Source of the DNA: Diphasiastrum complanatum | Taxonomy: Eukaryota; Streptophyta; Lycopodiopsida; Lycopodiales; Lycopodiaceae | Assembly: GCA_029204225.1 (NCBI GenBank) | Contig: MU835745.1 | Coordinates: 1-36,683 of the forward strand | Length of the DNA stretch: 36,683 bases | Reading direction: 5' to 3' | Shown here: one piece after another, positions 13,800-24,030 of the stretch | How the letters are laid out: each line of letters begins with the position of its first letter | Numbering within the stretch: the first letter of the stretch is position 1 | Program-made: the position numbers and the translations under genes | The notes under the pieces: model-generated | The model's database searches: none | What the model saw: only the letters and a program-made list of their open reading frames with translations | What the model was told of the DNA's origin: nothing

Positions 13800-15902
13800 A
13801 GCGTGTGAACACTCGGCCTCGCCATCTTTGGGTGAAGTCTACTTCTCCTTTGCAAAAAACATAAAATATACCTTGCATCTCCAATAAGACCATAATGGCA
13901 ATTATGTTATACCATGCCAAAAAGGAAGTAATAAACCTACATTGTCTTTTTTGTATTATCAACCCTTGGCTGACATACAACCTAACCTTAGTAGGCAAGC
14001 CCAACTTAGACACCTTAATTGCATAATGGAAAGTTTACAGATACAATGTTTGTTTACTATAAATTGCAAACCATTAATGCTACAAATTAAAGTGGCACCA
14101 TGACTCAGCCCATTATGTAGTGTTCAACCCCATGATGGAGGGACCAATGGATCTCCTAATTGGGCTCAACATCACCTTCCTCCCTAGATCAAGCACAATC
14201 CATTCTATCATAGAAAATCAATTTTGTTTGAGCTTATCATTGCTTGCCATGACTACACAAATATTCCTCCTTTTGGTACTTACAATCAAGCCCAATTTTT
14301 ATTCAATTGCATACACGTGTAAACGACTATTATATGTAACAGGACTTGTTAGCTACATCTTTTTCCGTTTATTAATTTATTTGAATTTTTATTTTTTTTT
14401 TAGGGGGAGGGAGTATATTCACTTGAAGATACGTAAGATTTGGCTAGGTTGGAATTGGCCTCATACACTAAAATAACATAGCTTGCAAAAAATAGGCACA
14501 ACATGAAAGAAGACTACACACAGATACTAACGTAGAAGTTTGAATGTGTTATAATGTTCCATTTTGTAGGATTTTCAACACATGTTTATGATAAATTATG
14601 TTGCCACCTCAATAATGTTCAGAATTGACATCCCACGTACTTTTGTAAATAGAAGTCACAAACTATCAACATAATGTCAAACATCCTTGCCACCAATAAA
14701 CAACACATTGTCAAATGATGAACATTAGTTTCCACCATAAAATTGTCAACAAACATTGGCCCTCTTCTTCTTTAAGTCATGCTCGAAAGATGGCCTTTCT
14801 TTAATAATAACCTTGATCAAGTTCAAAACATTAGTTTCTAGTGCATAATGTATTGCAGAACCATAATGTAGCAAACTGGTTGCCGGATTCTCATTCCAGA
14901 GACACTGATTGTTGTTGCAAGTGAGCGGATACTTCAGGAGTGCTTTTAACCATGGCATTGCATCGCAACTAGCTTGGTTTCCATAACAATGGCAATAGTG
15001 GAAGCATAAATATGTAGCACTCCTCCAAGGGTGACACTAGTTTCTTTTGGCTCAGTTATGTTCTACAACAACGCACTTGCTGCCATTACACTTCACTGTG
15101 GCTACATTTACGTCAACAGACTCAACAAATATGCTGAAACTCTCTAACCCTTTGTCAGGCCGCGGGGTGAACCATCCTGAATCTACGATGCAAGTATGAG
15201 TCCAATCTGAGCCTATTGGAACTCGCTGAGTCAGTCGGATCTACAGTTGTGTGTCCGAATCCTTTCTGAGCTCGCTGAGCTTAAGGTGGAGCTGCCCATT
15301 ATCACATTCCAACCTCTTTTTTAGGAATAGCAGCTGCGTGCGACCATATCGTCGTTACTGTTTCTCTGTCCCCAGAACAACAATACTCTCTAAGATTGTT
15401 CACACGAGTTGCTAATGAAGGATGGTGTCCTGGATCGATGTGCTTGTTGTGCCAGTAGGGAAGTTAGCTCAGTTAACTCCCCAATGTGCTATTGATTCAG
15501 ATCCAGAAGGGCGACGCAGAGCAGATGGCATGCTGACAAAAGTATATGCATAATGCATTACTGGGAGTAGCAGAGGTGGCGACATCTGAAATAGTTATCT
15601 CCCTCCGGGTACTCGCGAGCAGCTAGGGTGGTGTATTCGATTTCCTCTCCTCCTACTCACGCATTTTGCTAGAATTAGAGTCAGTCAAGTACTGCTTATT
15701 CAGAAGAAAAATTTGAAGGGAAAACCGTAAGAAGAGAAAGATCTGTGGCACACTCATGGCTTGATAGCTCTTGAAGGCATACCGACCCCCTTTCTTTTCA
15801 CATAAGGTATACTACTTACTTCTTGAAGTGGTTTTTAAAAGCTAGTGTCAATGCATTTGCTAACGTTTAAATGTGTATGCTTCTACCTATGACACTTCAT
15901 AA
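13800..15902. other. Stretch without a recognised gene
   Basis: A minus-strand 70-codon frame at 14958-14746 contains GSAIHYALETNVLNLIKVII, which has the spacing of an ankyrin repeat helix pair, but it is a single isolated unit. From 15150 to 15900 the base composition is higher in G+C and may be eroded internal sequence of the gypsy element that follows. I see no intact domain. Confidence 0.35.
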
Positions 15903-16829
15903 ATGACCTACGGGGCATCTACAATCACTAATCACCTTGCCATACTCGAGAAATGCTTTCAAAAGTGCGTAGACACCTGCATCACCTTGAACGCCAACAA
16001 GTGTTTGTTTGGGGTACCATATGGAGTGTTGTTAGGCCATGTGATCAGTAAATATGGCATGGCCACCGATCCCGAAAAGATCGCCATAATATTAGCTATG
16101 ATGGCCCCCACCACCGTGAGTCAACTTCAAACCTTCCTAGGTTCAACTAGTTATTACAAAAGATACGTGATGGCCTACGCCTCCCACACATACCCCATGA
16201 TGGGCTTATTGAAAAATGAAACCAAGTGGTCATGGGATGAAGAGTGCGAGAAGTCCTTTCAAGGATTAAAAACGGCCCTAGCTAATGCCCCAATTCTGAA
16301 ACCACCGATGTACGATAGGGAATTCTACGTATTTACTAGCACCACTGATACATGCATCAACTGTTGCTTAGCCCAATTCTGGGATAAGATTTACCACCCT
16401 ATTATTTTCATAGGAAGAAAACTGAACAAAGCAAAGCTTAACTACTCAAAGGCTGAGAAGATATGTTTAGGGATAGCCTACGCCACCACAAAGCTTAGAC
16501 ATTATCTATTACACCAGAAAGTGACCTTCTTTACCAAAAGCATGACAGTAACTTTGATGATGAACAAACTAGAACCACTCGAACGACTGATGAAGTGGAT
16601 CATATCTCTTCAAGAGTTTGACTGTGCCCTCCAAAGCAACCCACCTAGGTTACAAGGACTTACTGACTGCATCTGTGAGCTAGGATGGGTGACCAACAGC
16701 GATAGCGAGTGGGAGACAGATCACTTAAAAGAACTATTGAAGGTAGACATTGCACAGATTCTCGTTTGGTATGCGACATTAGCAACTTACTTATCAACAT
16801 TAGATACCCCTGAGGACATGACCACCTAG
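15903..16829 (+). pseudogene. Ty3/gypsy reverse transcriptase-RNase H fragment
   Basis: This 308-codon frame holds the C-terminal part of a gypsy reverse transcriptase (CVDTCITLNANKCLFGV, GHVISKYGMATDPEKIA, LQTFLGSTSYYKRYV, KNETKWSWDEECEKSFQGLK). The RNase H domain follows (PIIFIGRKLNKAKLNYSKAE, KLRHYLLHQKVTFFT, MKWIISLQEFD). The catalytic YxDD box should lie just upstream of 15903, and the DYG-like start (MTYGASTITNHL) shows that the boundary falls there; the aspartates are gone. The first RNase H aspartate region reads FTSTTD rather than the usual form. The fragment belongs to a long-dead element with no LTRs identified nearby. Confidence 0.88.
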
Positions 16830-16950
16830 GAAAAATGAAAGTTATGACTATAGGCCTTGAAGTTTGTACTCATAGGAGGAATCTTATATAGACGACGGGT
16901 GGAAGGAATATATCGGCATTGTATAACCCCCGAGGAAGCTAAATTTAGAC
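16830..16950 (+). pseudogene. Start of gypsy integrase, eroded
   Basis: In the same frame as the preceding reverse transcriptase, after several stops, the sequence reads LKFVLIGGILYRRRVEGIYR then HCITPEEAKF. This is the usual beginning of a Ty3/gypsy integrase, before its H2C2 zinc finger. It ends abruptly near 16950 where unrelated coding-like sequence begins, so the element is truncated here. Confidence 0.65.
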
Positions 16951-17289
16951 GTGATTCACTTTGATGTTGGAAAGCTGCAATACAAAGTAAGAAGTCCAAA
17001 GGAACTTGTAGATTGTGGTATCTATTTTTATGAATCTTTATATACGCCACAAACCGATGGAGGTTTTGCCAAGCTCGAAGCAACTCCATTGCCTAGTGGT
17101 CAAAGTGATGAGTGGCCTACTCCTGACAGTATTATTTCTGAATCCTTGAGATGCAAGCTACTCATTGATACTAGAAATGCTATGAAGATAAGCACAGGCT
17201 CGAAAATTGTTCACCTAAGTTATTTTATCTCATTACATATATTTGTTGAATTTTTCTCGAGTGCTTGTGTTCATAGGACACCAACTTTA
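16951..17289 (+). pseudogene. Left half of an unrecognised coding sequence split by a copia insertion
   Basis: The open frame reads IHFDVGKLQYKVRSPKELVD, then DCGIYFYESLYTPQTDGGFA and PLPSGQSDEWPTPDSIISES, and runs to the copia target site. If the 6-kb insertion and one copy of the CTTTA duplication are ignored, the frame at 17289 continues without a shift into the sequence starting at 23281. Composition looks like genuine protein rather than chance. The part from about 17195 to 17285 is hydrophobic and may be intronic. I do not recognise the family. It begins immediately after the gypsy fragment, so its 5' part is missing or lies elsewhere. Confidence 0.5.
17285..17289. repeat. Target site duplication of copia element, left copy
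   Basis: CTTTA directly flanks the left LTR and is repeated at 23276-23280. Confidence 0.93.
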
Positions 17290-18026
17290 TGTTGAATTTC
17301 ACACGTGTGGATTGTCCACTACATGTACTTGTGATCTCCTAAGGTGTGTAGATGCATCAAGATCAAGACTAGATTGAGATTCAAGATCTATCTTTGATTC
17401 TGTGGCAAAAACACACTACTACATGCATTCAATCACTTCAAACTCTCACTCACACGTGTGGGAAGTATTCAAAAAATAATCTAAGTAAAAACAAGCCGCT
17501 CTCCTCGGGTAGAGAGAGAAAAAGCATCATGAGCTCTCGGGTAGAGAGAGAAAGCTAGAAATCCAATAACTCACAAAATCCATAAAATCACCAAATCAAT
17601 CAGCTTCAAAATGAGGAGTACAATGATACTAGTAGATCCAAGAGCTACCACTATGCTTAACTATGATTGGACCATACTTTGTCACCTCTTGATCCTATTG
17701 GACCATTGATCCATGCACCTCTTAATTCTATTGGACTATATTTAAGCACACCTCAATTTCCTATTGGACCTCACAAGGTTCCACCTCTAAATCCTATTGG
17801 ACCTCTTGGAATTCATCAAACAAAAGCTTTACACTTGTCTACACTCTAATTGGCACGTGTTTAGCCTCTTACTCTATTTTGGCTCAATAGTGGCATTACA
17901 AGTGGAAATGCATAATTTGCCATCTATGCCAAATTTATTCCTATCAACATCCTACACCTAGATGCTTGATGTAAAAAACATAAGACCCCTGTATCTAACA
18001 TAGATAATCTTTTTCAATTCTTCACA
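17290..18026 (-). repeat. 3' LTR of the copia element (737 bp)
   Basis: On the plus strand it starts TGTTGAATTTCACACG and ends CAATTCTTCACA; in element orientation it is TGTGAAGAATTG...TTCAACA. It contains a regularly spaced array of ATTGG (CCAAT in element orientation) at 17666, 17697, 17730, 17763 and 17796. Two copies of a partly palindromic CTCGGGTAGAGAGAGAAA motif lie near 17503 and 17535. A CACGTG core is present near its 3' terminus (17303) and another at about 17855. Confidence 0.96.
17666..17800 (-). promoter_or_regulatory. Phased CCAAT-box array in LTR
   Basis: Five CCAAT pentamers in element orientation start at 17666, 17697, 17730, 17763 and 17796, with spacings of 31, 33, 33 and 33 bp. 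The U3 location and orientation suggest NF-Y-type binding sites. The array is repeated in the 5' LTR at 22916-23056. Function is inferred. Confidence 0.5.
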
Positions 18027-18040
18027 CTTCTCCTAAAAAA
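18027..18040 (-). other. Polypurine tract of the copia element
   Basis: On the minus strand, AGGAGAAG preceded by a T run lies directly against the 3' LTR. This is the expected site and composition for the plus-strand primer of reverse transcription. Confidence 0.8.
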
Positions 18041-18044
18041 TTAT

Positions 18045-19052
18045 CTATGAAGATTTGAGCATTGATCTTGTTATAACTCCAAGATTAGATCTATGCTTGA
18101 TGAAAGCACTTTTGCTCAAAGGCTTGGTGAGTAGATCGGCAATACAAGAGGACGAGTTGACATGCTCCAAATAGATTTCTCCTCCAATAAGCTTTTCTCT
18201 CACAAAATGGTGTGCCACTTCTATGTGCTTGCTTCTTGCATGAAATATGAGATTATTGGCAAGAGCTTGGGCCGAGATGTTATCACACTTGATCATTGGT
18301 AGATCATCCTCCTTGATGCACTTTAGCTCCATTAATAACCTCTTCCAAAGCACTTCTTTGGTAGTTGTAGTGAGTGCTTTGTACTCGGCCTCACATGAAG
18401 AGAGAGATATAGTATCTTGTTTTTTGGAAAGCCAAGATATTAGATTGCCTCCAAGAAAGATAGTGTATGCACTAATAGACTTTTGATCCATCTTGTCACT
18501 TGCAAAGTCCGAATCCGAGTAGCCAATAATGGATAGACCTTTACTTTTATAGAGTAGACCATAATCACAAGATGAAGCTACATATCTTAGAATCCTCTTG
18601 GCCACCTTCCAATGATGGATCTTGGGATCTTGCATAAATTGACTCAATTTGTGCACACAAAAACTTAGATCGGACCTAGTAATGGTAAGCCAATTCAAGG
18701 AGCCTACAAGACTCCTAAAAAGTGTGATGTCCTCAAAGGATCTTTCATCACCTTTATTAGGATCTTTTACAAATTGCTCCATTGGAGTATCTATGCTCTT
18801 AGAATTTTCCATATGGAATTTTTTTAACATAGAGTGAGCATATCTAGATTGGCATATAAAGACATGATTTTCATAAAAATCAATTTCTAGGCCTAGGATG
18901 TAATGCATCTCTCCTAGATCTTGCATTTTAAACTCACATCCAAGTGCTAGCTTGGTTTCATCAACTAGCTTGATACAACTTCCACAAAGAATAATGTCAT
19001 CAACATAAATTAGAAGAATGACAATATTGCTATCAATAAACTTTAGATACAT
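18045..19052 (-). pseudogene. Copia reverse transcriptase (C-terminal) and RNase H
   Basis: This 335-codon frame carries the reverse transcriptase active-site YVDD (residues 16-19), the thumb and connection region (GLEIDFYENHVFICQSRYA, RSLVGSLNWLTITRSDLSF), and an RNase H domain. The RNase H acidic residues are visible at Asp182 (YSDSDFAS), Glu221 (LSSCEAEYKAL) and Asp257 (KCDNISA). It would copy the element RNA to DNA and degrade the template. It is separated from the upstream integrase/reverse transcriptase frame by a frameshift at a run of nine T (19092-19100), probably slippage, so the reverse transcriptase is split. The frame ends just before the polypurine tract. Confidence 0.93.
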
Positions 19053-19081
19053 GGAAGGATCATAGTCACTAAGAGTAAATC

Positions 19082-20848
19082 CTAGTGAGATAAAAAAAAA
19101 TTAAGTCTCGAATACCATGATCTTGGTGCTTGCTTGAGTCCATAAAGACTTTTGAAGACCAAACACACTTTGGACTCATCCTTGATGAATCCTTGAGGTT
19201 GTTCCATATAGATCTCCTCCTCAAGATAACCATTTAGAAAAGCATTGGATACATCTAATTGGAACACCTTCCACTTGAAAAAACAAGCAAGAGAAATAAG
19301 AATTCTTATTGTCACCATCTTTGCAATGGGTGCAAAGGTCTCCTCATAATCAAGACCATGGATTTGAGCAAATCCTTTGGCACATAATCTTTTTTTATGC
19401 TTGTTGATGGTGCCATCATGATTGAACTTGATCCAAAATATCCACTTGCAACCAATCACATGCTTGTTGGATGGAGGATCCACAAGCTCCCAAGTATTGT
19501 TGGTGATCAATGCATCATACTCTTGCTTCATGGCATCATACCACTCCTTGGTATTGAGTGCCTCTTGTACATTCTTTGGCTCTTCATGAGAGACATAAAA
19601 AACGTAATTAGTGGAATCAAGATCCACTTGTTTGCCTTTGTCAACATATGAGAGCCTCTTAGGCTCGGATCTATCTCTCATGGATCTTCTTGGTGAAAAA
19701 ATCCGAGGAGAGTCTTCTTCAAATCTCGACCCCATCACATCATGATTGTCTTCAAAATCAATAATTGATGATGCATCCATAGATTTCTTGATCTCGGCCT
19801 CTTCAAAAGATGAGTGTTGATCTTCATGAAAGATAACATCTCTACTTTCAATAACTTGAGAAGTAGAGAGTATAAAGACTCTATAGGCCTTCTTGGTGGA
19901 TGAGTATCCAACCATGATCCCTTTGCATGCACTAGGATCTTCCTTCTTCCTTGTTTCCAAGGGAATATGGACAAAGCATAAGCATCCAAAAACTCTAAGG
20001 TGATCAACCTTAGGCTTCTTCAAAAATAAGATTTCATATGGTGACTTTCCTCCAAGAGCTATATGTGGGAGCCTATTGCAAAGATAATTTGCACAATTAA
20101 TGGCTTCTCCCCAAAAATCTTTGGGCAAAGATGTCTCAATTCTCATAGATTTTGCACATTCACATAGAGATCTATTCTTTCTCTCGGCCACTCCATTTTG
20201 AGATGGAGAGTAGGCACAAGAGAACTCTCTTTTAATGCCTCCAAGCTCACAAAAATCTTGAAATGTATTGGAGATATATTCACCACCTCCATCACTTCTA
20301 AGAGCTTTAATTTTGAATGAGAATTGCTTCTCTACATAAGCTTTGAAAATAATAAAATAATCAAACACCATAGATTTAGAAGCAAGAAGATATATCCAAG
20401 TGAATCTTGTGTAATCATCAATGAAAGTAACAAAACAAGTGGCTCCTCCCTTGCTTGTGGTTGATGAGAAATGCACATCCGAGTGGATTAACTCCAAAGG
20501 ATGCTTGCTTTTGATAGAAGATCTTGTAAATGGCTTTTTGTGAGATTTAGCAATAGCACAAGCCTCACAAGGCTTGATCTTCCTGGAGAGTGACTTTGGC
20601 AAGCCAATAGCTTTGGCTTCTTTGATCATAGAGAGCATGGATTTGTAGTTGGAATGTCCCAACCTCCTTTGCCATAATTCCTCCATAGAGAGCTTGTTCA
20701 CAAGAGCAACATTACAAGCATTCACATACTCATTTGGATCTAGTTTATAAATGCCACCAAATCTAGATCCTAATGCAAGTATCTCATCATTCTTCTTGAT
20801 AGTGCAAGTATCAACATTGAATTTTACATCAAGGCCATTATCAAGCAA
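19082..20848 (-). pseudogene. Copia integrase and N-terminal reverse transcriptase
   Basis: This 588-codon frame contains the integrase zinc-binding region (LWQRRLGH, CEAC at residues 94-97) and a catalytic core with Asp124 (HSDV), Asp186 (RSDGGGEY) and Glu222 (GVAERKN), the classical D,D-35-E spacing. Then come the copia GKSPYEILF region, a linker, and the first half of the reverse transcriptase (WELVDPP, KWIFWIKFNHDGT, LDVSNAFLNG with Asp532). The first histidine of the HHCC zinc finger is replaced by Gln60, so the zinc site is probably defective even apart from the breaks. An in-frame TAA at 20849-20851 separates it from the protease frame, and the T-run frameshift separates it from the rest of the reverse transcriptase. 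Confidence 0.93.
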
Positions 20849-21484
20849 TTAGCCAACACTAATAAGATTCTTGGTAAGCTTAGGTACATAAAGAACTTTA
20901 GAGAGAGAAAGAACTTTAGAGGATGCAAGCTTCAAGGGAATGTTCCCTATGCCTTCAATAGGACACTCAAAATCATTTGCAGTGTATATTGATTTCTTGA
21001 CTCCATCATAAGGTGCAATAGAAGAGAAAGAGTCCTTGGAGCTACACATATGTGAAGAGGCTCCACTATCAACATACCATAGTCCATCCTTCTTGAAAGG
21101 AGTAGATGAGAAACTAGAGACCATAAGAGATCCCTCTCCATCACTTGCAATAGTGTCTTCCTTTTCATTGGTAATGTTGGCTTGCTTGAGTTGATTCTTT
21201 TTCTTGAAGCAATTGGTGGCATAATGAGCTTTCTTGCCACAATGAAAGCACTTGATCTTCTTCTTCTTGAGCTTGGATGATGAAGCATTAGAGGAATCAT
21301 CTTCCTCCTCATCTTTGTCTTTGGATTTGACTTTGTCCTTGCTTGAGGATTGTCGATGTTGGTTCTTGCTCCTCCCTTTGTGCTTATCCTTGGCAAAGAG
21401 AGATTTGCCATCATTATGAGAGAGAGAAATCTTGTCCATCCTCAAGAGTTTGTACTCTTGTCTTGATTCTTCCGAAATTAGCAC
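20849..21484 (-). pseudogene. Copia nucleocapsid zinc knuckle and protease
   Basis: A lysine/serine-rich basic stretch precedes a CCHC zinc knuckle (Cys79, Cys82, His87, Cys92 in CFHCGKKAHYATNC; the usual glycine before histidine is alanine). The aspartic protease active site DSG follows at residues 139-141 (WYVDSGASSHMC). The knuckle binds element RNA and the protease would process the polyprotein. The frame ends at an in-frame TAA replacing a glutamine codon, immediately followed by the integrase frame. Its 5' side is separated from gag by a frameshift near 21490-21500, where a CT dinucleotide appears gained. Confidence 0.92.
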
Positions 21485-21624
21485 ACTTTGGAGAGCTCCA
21501 AACTTGGTAGCTCTTCCTTAATGGCATAGGATTGGACGAGGTTATCAAATTCACTTCTCAAGCCAGTGAGAATGACTTGAACTAGCTCATTTTGATTGAT
21601 GAAATCACCAATACAAGCAAGTTC

Positions 21625-22068
21625 TCAATGAATATCTTTTACTCTCAAAACATAACTAGATGCACTCTCATCACTCTTTTGGCTACTTTGAAAGATTTGA
21701 TTCCTAAGAGTGATAAGCCTAGAGGTATTCTTAGCCTCAAAGATAGTCTTGAGACAATCCCAAGCTTCTTTGGCTGTTGCACAATTACCTATCTCCCTCA
21801 ATATCTCATTAGAGACATTCATCTTAATGTAGTGGAGAGCCATCCTAGCTCTCTTTTTGTATTTTTGAACCTCTTGAAGAACTTGTGGTTCTTCTTCAAG
21901 GCCAAGAACTATGTCCATCATGTCTTGAAGGATCAAGATGGACTCCATCCTCATTTTCCAAATTGAATAGTTTGAAGTGGTCAATCTTTCACTCTCAATA
22001 GTATCCAATAATAGAGTACTATCTCCTTCTATGGAAGATCTTGCAACTATTTGTGAATTGATTCTCAC
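21625..22068 (-). pseudogene. Copia gag N-terminal region (UBN2 type)
   Basis: The frame contains the copia gag signature (ERLTTSNYSIWKMRMESI, DIVLGLEEEP, ALHYIKMNVSNEILREIG, AKEAWDCLKTIFE). It ends at a TGA after RVKDIH, where the family normally continues. The sequence between 21625 and 21484 continues in the same frame as recognisable gag up to the frameshift. No ATG precedes the conserved part in frame: the upstream codons run GTG preceded by TAG, so the original start is lost. The gag protein would assemble virus-like particles. Confidence 0.9.
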
Positions 22069-22683
22069 TAGCTACACAAATCTCTCTAAAACAAGATCTA
22101 TTTCACATCAAATGATGGAGTATAGGCAAAGTTAGGATCAAACACTCTTAGCACGTGTGAAGTACTCTAAGAAACCAAGTTTGACTCAAATACAATGATA
22201 TTGCATGAAACAAAATGGCTAAGATCTCAAAACAGTGCCTAGATCACATATAGATGAGATTGGCAAGCATACAACTGTGATTTTGGATCAACCAAGCAAT
22301 CTCTTGACCAAACCAAATGTGTCCACCCAAGTCTAGGTGCCCTACCTAACCCTTTTCAAAATCTTATAGCTTTTGATTGGCTCAACCAAATGGAATGAAA
22401 CTGATTGCATCAAAAACTAGACAAAAATAGCTTCAAAACAAGCTATCAAGCAAGATAAATGGATCAAGCATGAGAGAGAACTTCCAAACTGAAATTGGAT
22501 GTTCCTCACATGTGTCTGAGCACTTGATTCCATACAGTACCAGGTCAGACCCAATCAATGTCCTTTTGATCCCTTTTGATCCAAGATTGAACAAGATAGC
22601 TAGGAAAATGGGCCTTGACAACTTCTAGCTCAAGATTGATGAAAAATTTTCACTTAGATGGATAAAAATGCATGGTAACCTTA

Positions 22684-22700
22684 GGTAGGCTCTGATACCA
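22684..22700 (-). other. Primer-binding site of the copia element
   Basis: TGGTATCAGAGCCTACC on the minus strand abuts the 5' LTR. The first twelve bases match the complement of the 3' end of initiator methionine tRNA, the usual primer for plant copia elements. Confidence 0.95.
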
Positions 22701-23275
22701 TGTTGAATTTCACACGTGTGGATTGTCCACTACATGTACTTGAGATCTCCTAAGGTGTGTAGATGCACCAAGATCAAGACTAGATTGAGATTCAAGATCT
22801 ATCTTTGATCCTATGGCAAAAACACACTACTACATGCAACAAAATCAATTAGCTTCAAAATGAGGAGTACAATGATACTAGTAGATCCAAGAGCTACCAC
22901 TATGCTTAACTATGATTGGACCATACTTTGTCACCTCTTGATCCTATTGGACCATTGATCCATGCACCTCTTAATTCTATTGGACTATATTCAAGCACAC
23001 CTCAATTTCCTATTGGACCTCACAAGGTTCCACCTCTAAATCCTATTGGACCTCTTGGAATTCATCAAACAAAAGCTTTACACTTGTCTACACTCTAATT
23101 GGCACGTGTTTAGCCTCTTACTCTATTTTGGCTCAATAGTGGCATTACAAGTGAAAATGCATAATTTGTCATCTATGCCAAATTTATTCTTATCAACATC
23201 CTACACCTAGATGCTTGATGTACAAAACATAAGACCCCTGTATCTAACATAGATAATCTTTTTCAATTCTTCACA
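22701..23275 (-). repeat. 5' LTR of the copia element (575 bp)
   Basis: This is the same sequence as the 3' LTR with about ten substitutions. It lacks a 162-bp segment corresponding to about 17428-17589, which holds both CTCGGGTAGAGAGAGAAA motifs. The CCAAT array is retained at the same spacing. Confidence 0.96.
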
Positions 23276-23280
23276 CTTTA
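23276..23280. repeat. Target site duplication of copia element, right copy
   Basis: CTTTA directly follows the right LTR and matches 17285-17289. Confidence 0.93.
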
Positions 23281-23833
23281 TTTGTTTGCAAGGATTTATC
23301 AGATGAGACTTTGTCAGATCTCATGGATCAAGGCTGGGATAGTAAAACAAATATTGACATAGAATGCAGGATCAAAAAGTCTTCAAAAATCTTTCGTTAT
23401 CATATCGAAAAGCAAATGTTCAGTCTCACATTTAGCTACCAGAGATACAAGAAAATTGAAGGTACATGGCTACCACTAGATCAAGACTTTGAACTAAATG
23501 GTCACACAAACCGAATGGAGATAAGCATTATCTACAATGAGTAATATTTGACTATGGTTGAGGTGGAAGAGCATTGGAAGTTTGATTTTATCAGAACATA
23601 GCTCATAATATTACAAACCAATCTACCAACATATTTCAGATTTATCATCAACGGAAGACTCGTAAGTACTTTATGTTATTGCCATTTCAAAATAGAACAA
23701 AATAATTGAAAATGTCATCATTTACAATTGCACATTCACTAATATTTGTCATGTCACAGATGCGAAAAAGACAAGAGTTGATAATGTGCTGCAAAGATCT
23801 ACCTACAACAATCACCATTATGGGAGAATAATA
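23281..23833 (+). pseudogene. Right half of the copia-interrupted coding sequence
   Basis: The frame entering from the insertion site reads FVCKDLSDETLSDLMDQGWD, then IDIECRIKKSSKIFRYHIEK, QMFSLTFSYQRYKKIEGTWL and DFELNGHTNRMEISIIYNE, to a TAA at 23542-23544. The same frame continues past this stop (YLTMVEVEEHWKFDFIRT), meets a TAG, and goes on to NLPTYFRFIINGRL. There a good donor (CTC followed by GTAAGTAC at about 23659) and an acceptor (CATGTCACAG at about 23759) join in phase to MRKRQELIMCCKDLPTTIT and a TAA. The two stops make it a likely pseudogene. The family is not recognised. Confidence 0.5.
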
Positions 23834-24030
23834 GCTTCAAATAAACTTTAGTAAAAATTTGTGTATACACTCTTTCATTCAATAAATGAAAGCCCAAGTT
23901 GGGCATCAGTACATGTATTTTGTGCTCCCAAATTCATAAAATGGAGCAGCATTTGATATATCGATGTATATTTTTCTATGAATTCTATACATGTGCAATC
24001 TATTTTTGTTCTATGCTATCTGTTTTTGTT
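23834..24030. other. Spacer between two convergent coding segments
   Basis: AT-rich spacer with AATAAA-like strings on the plus strand (CAATAAATGAAA near 23880), consistent with a 3' end for either gene. Nothing else was seen. Confidence 0.4.

Larger units (their letters stand above)
17290..23275 (-). mobile_element. Ty1/copia LTR retrotransposon, complete in outline but inactivated
   Basis: Read on the minus strand, the 5986-bp element runs 5' LTR (23275-22701), primer-binding site, gag, protease, integrase, reverse transcriptase, RNase H, polypurine tract and 3' LTR (18026-17290). The order integrase before reverse transcriptase defines the copia class. Perfect 5-bp target duplications (CTTTA) flank it. 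The two LTRs differ at only about ten of some 570 aligned bases by eye, apart from a 162-bp deletion in the 5' LTR, so insertion was fairly recent. The coding region is broken by two premature stops and two frameshifts, so it cannot encode its own polyprotein. It interrupts an open frame whose halves lie on either side. Confidence 0.97.

Noticed and set aside
14746-14958. Ankyrin-like unit on the minus strand
   Set aside because: A single isolated repeat-like segment without neighbouring repeats; ankyrin calls need several in series.
17667-17849. 60-codon proline-rich frame in the LTR, repeated at 22916-23098
   Set aside because: It is the translation of the CCAAT/ATTGG array in an LTR; its presence twice reflects the LTR duplication, not a gene.
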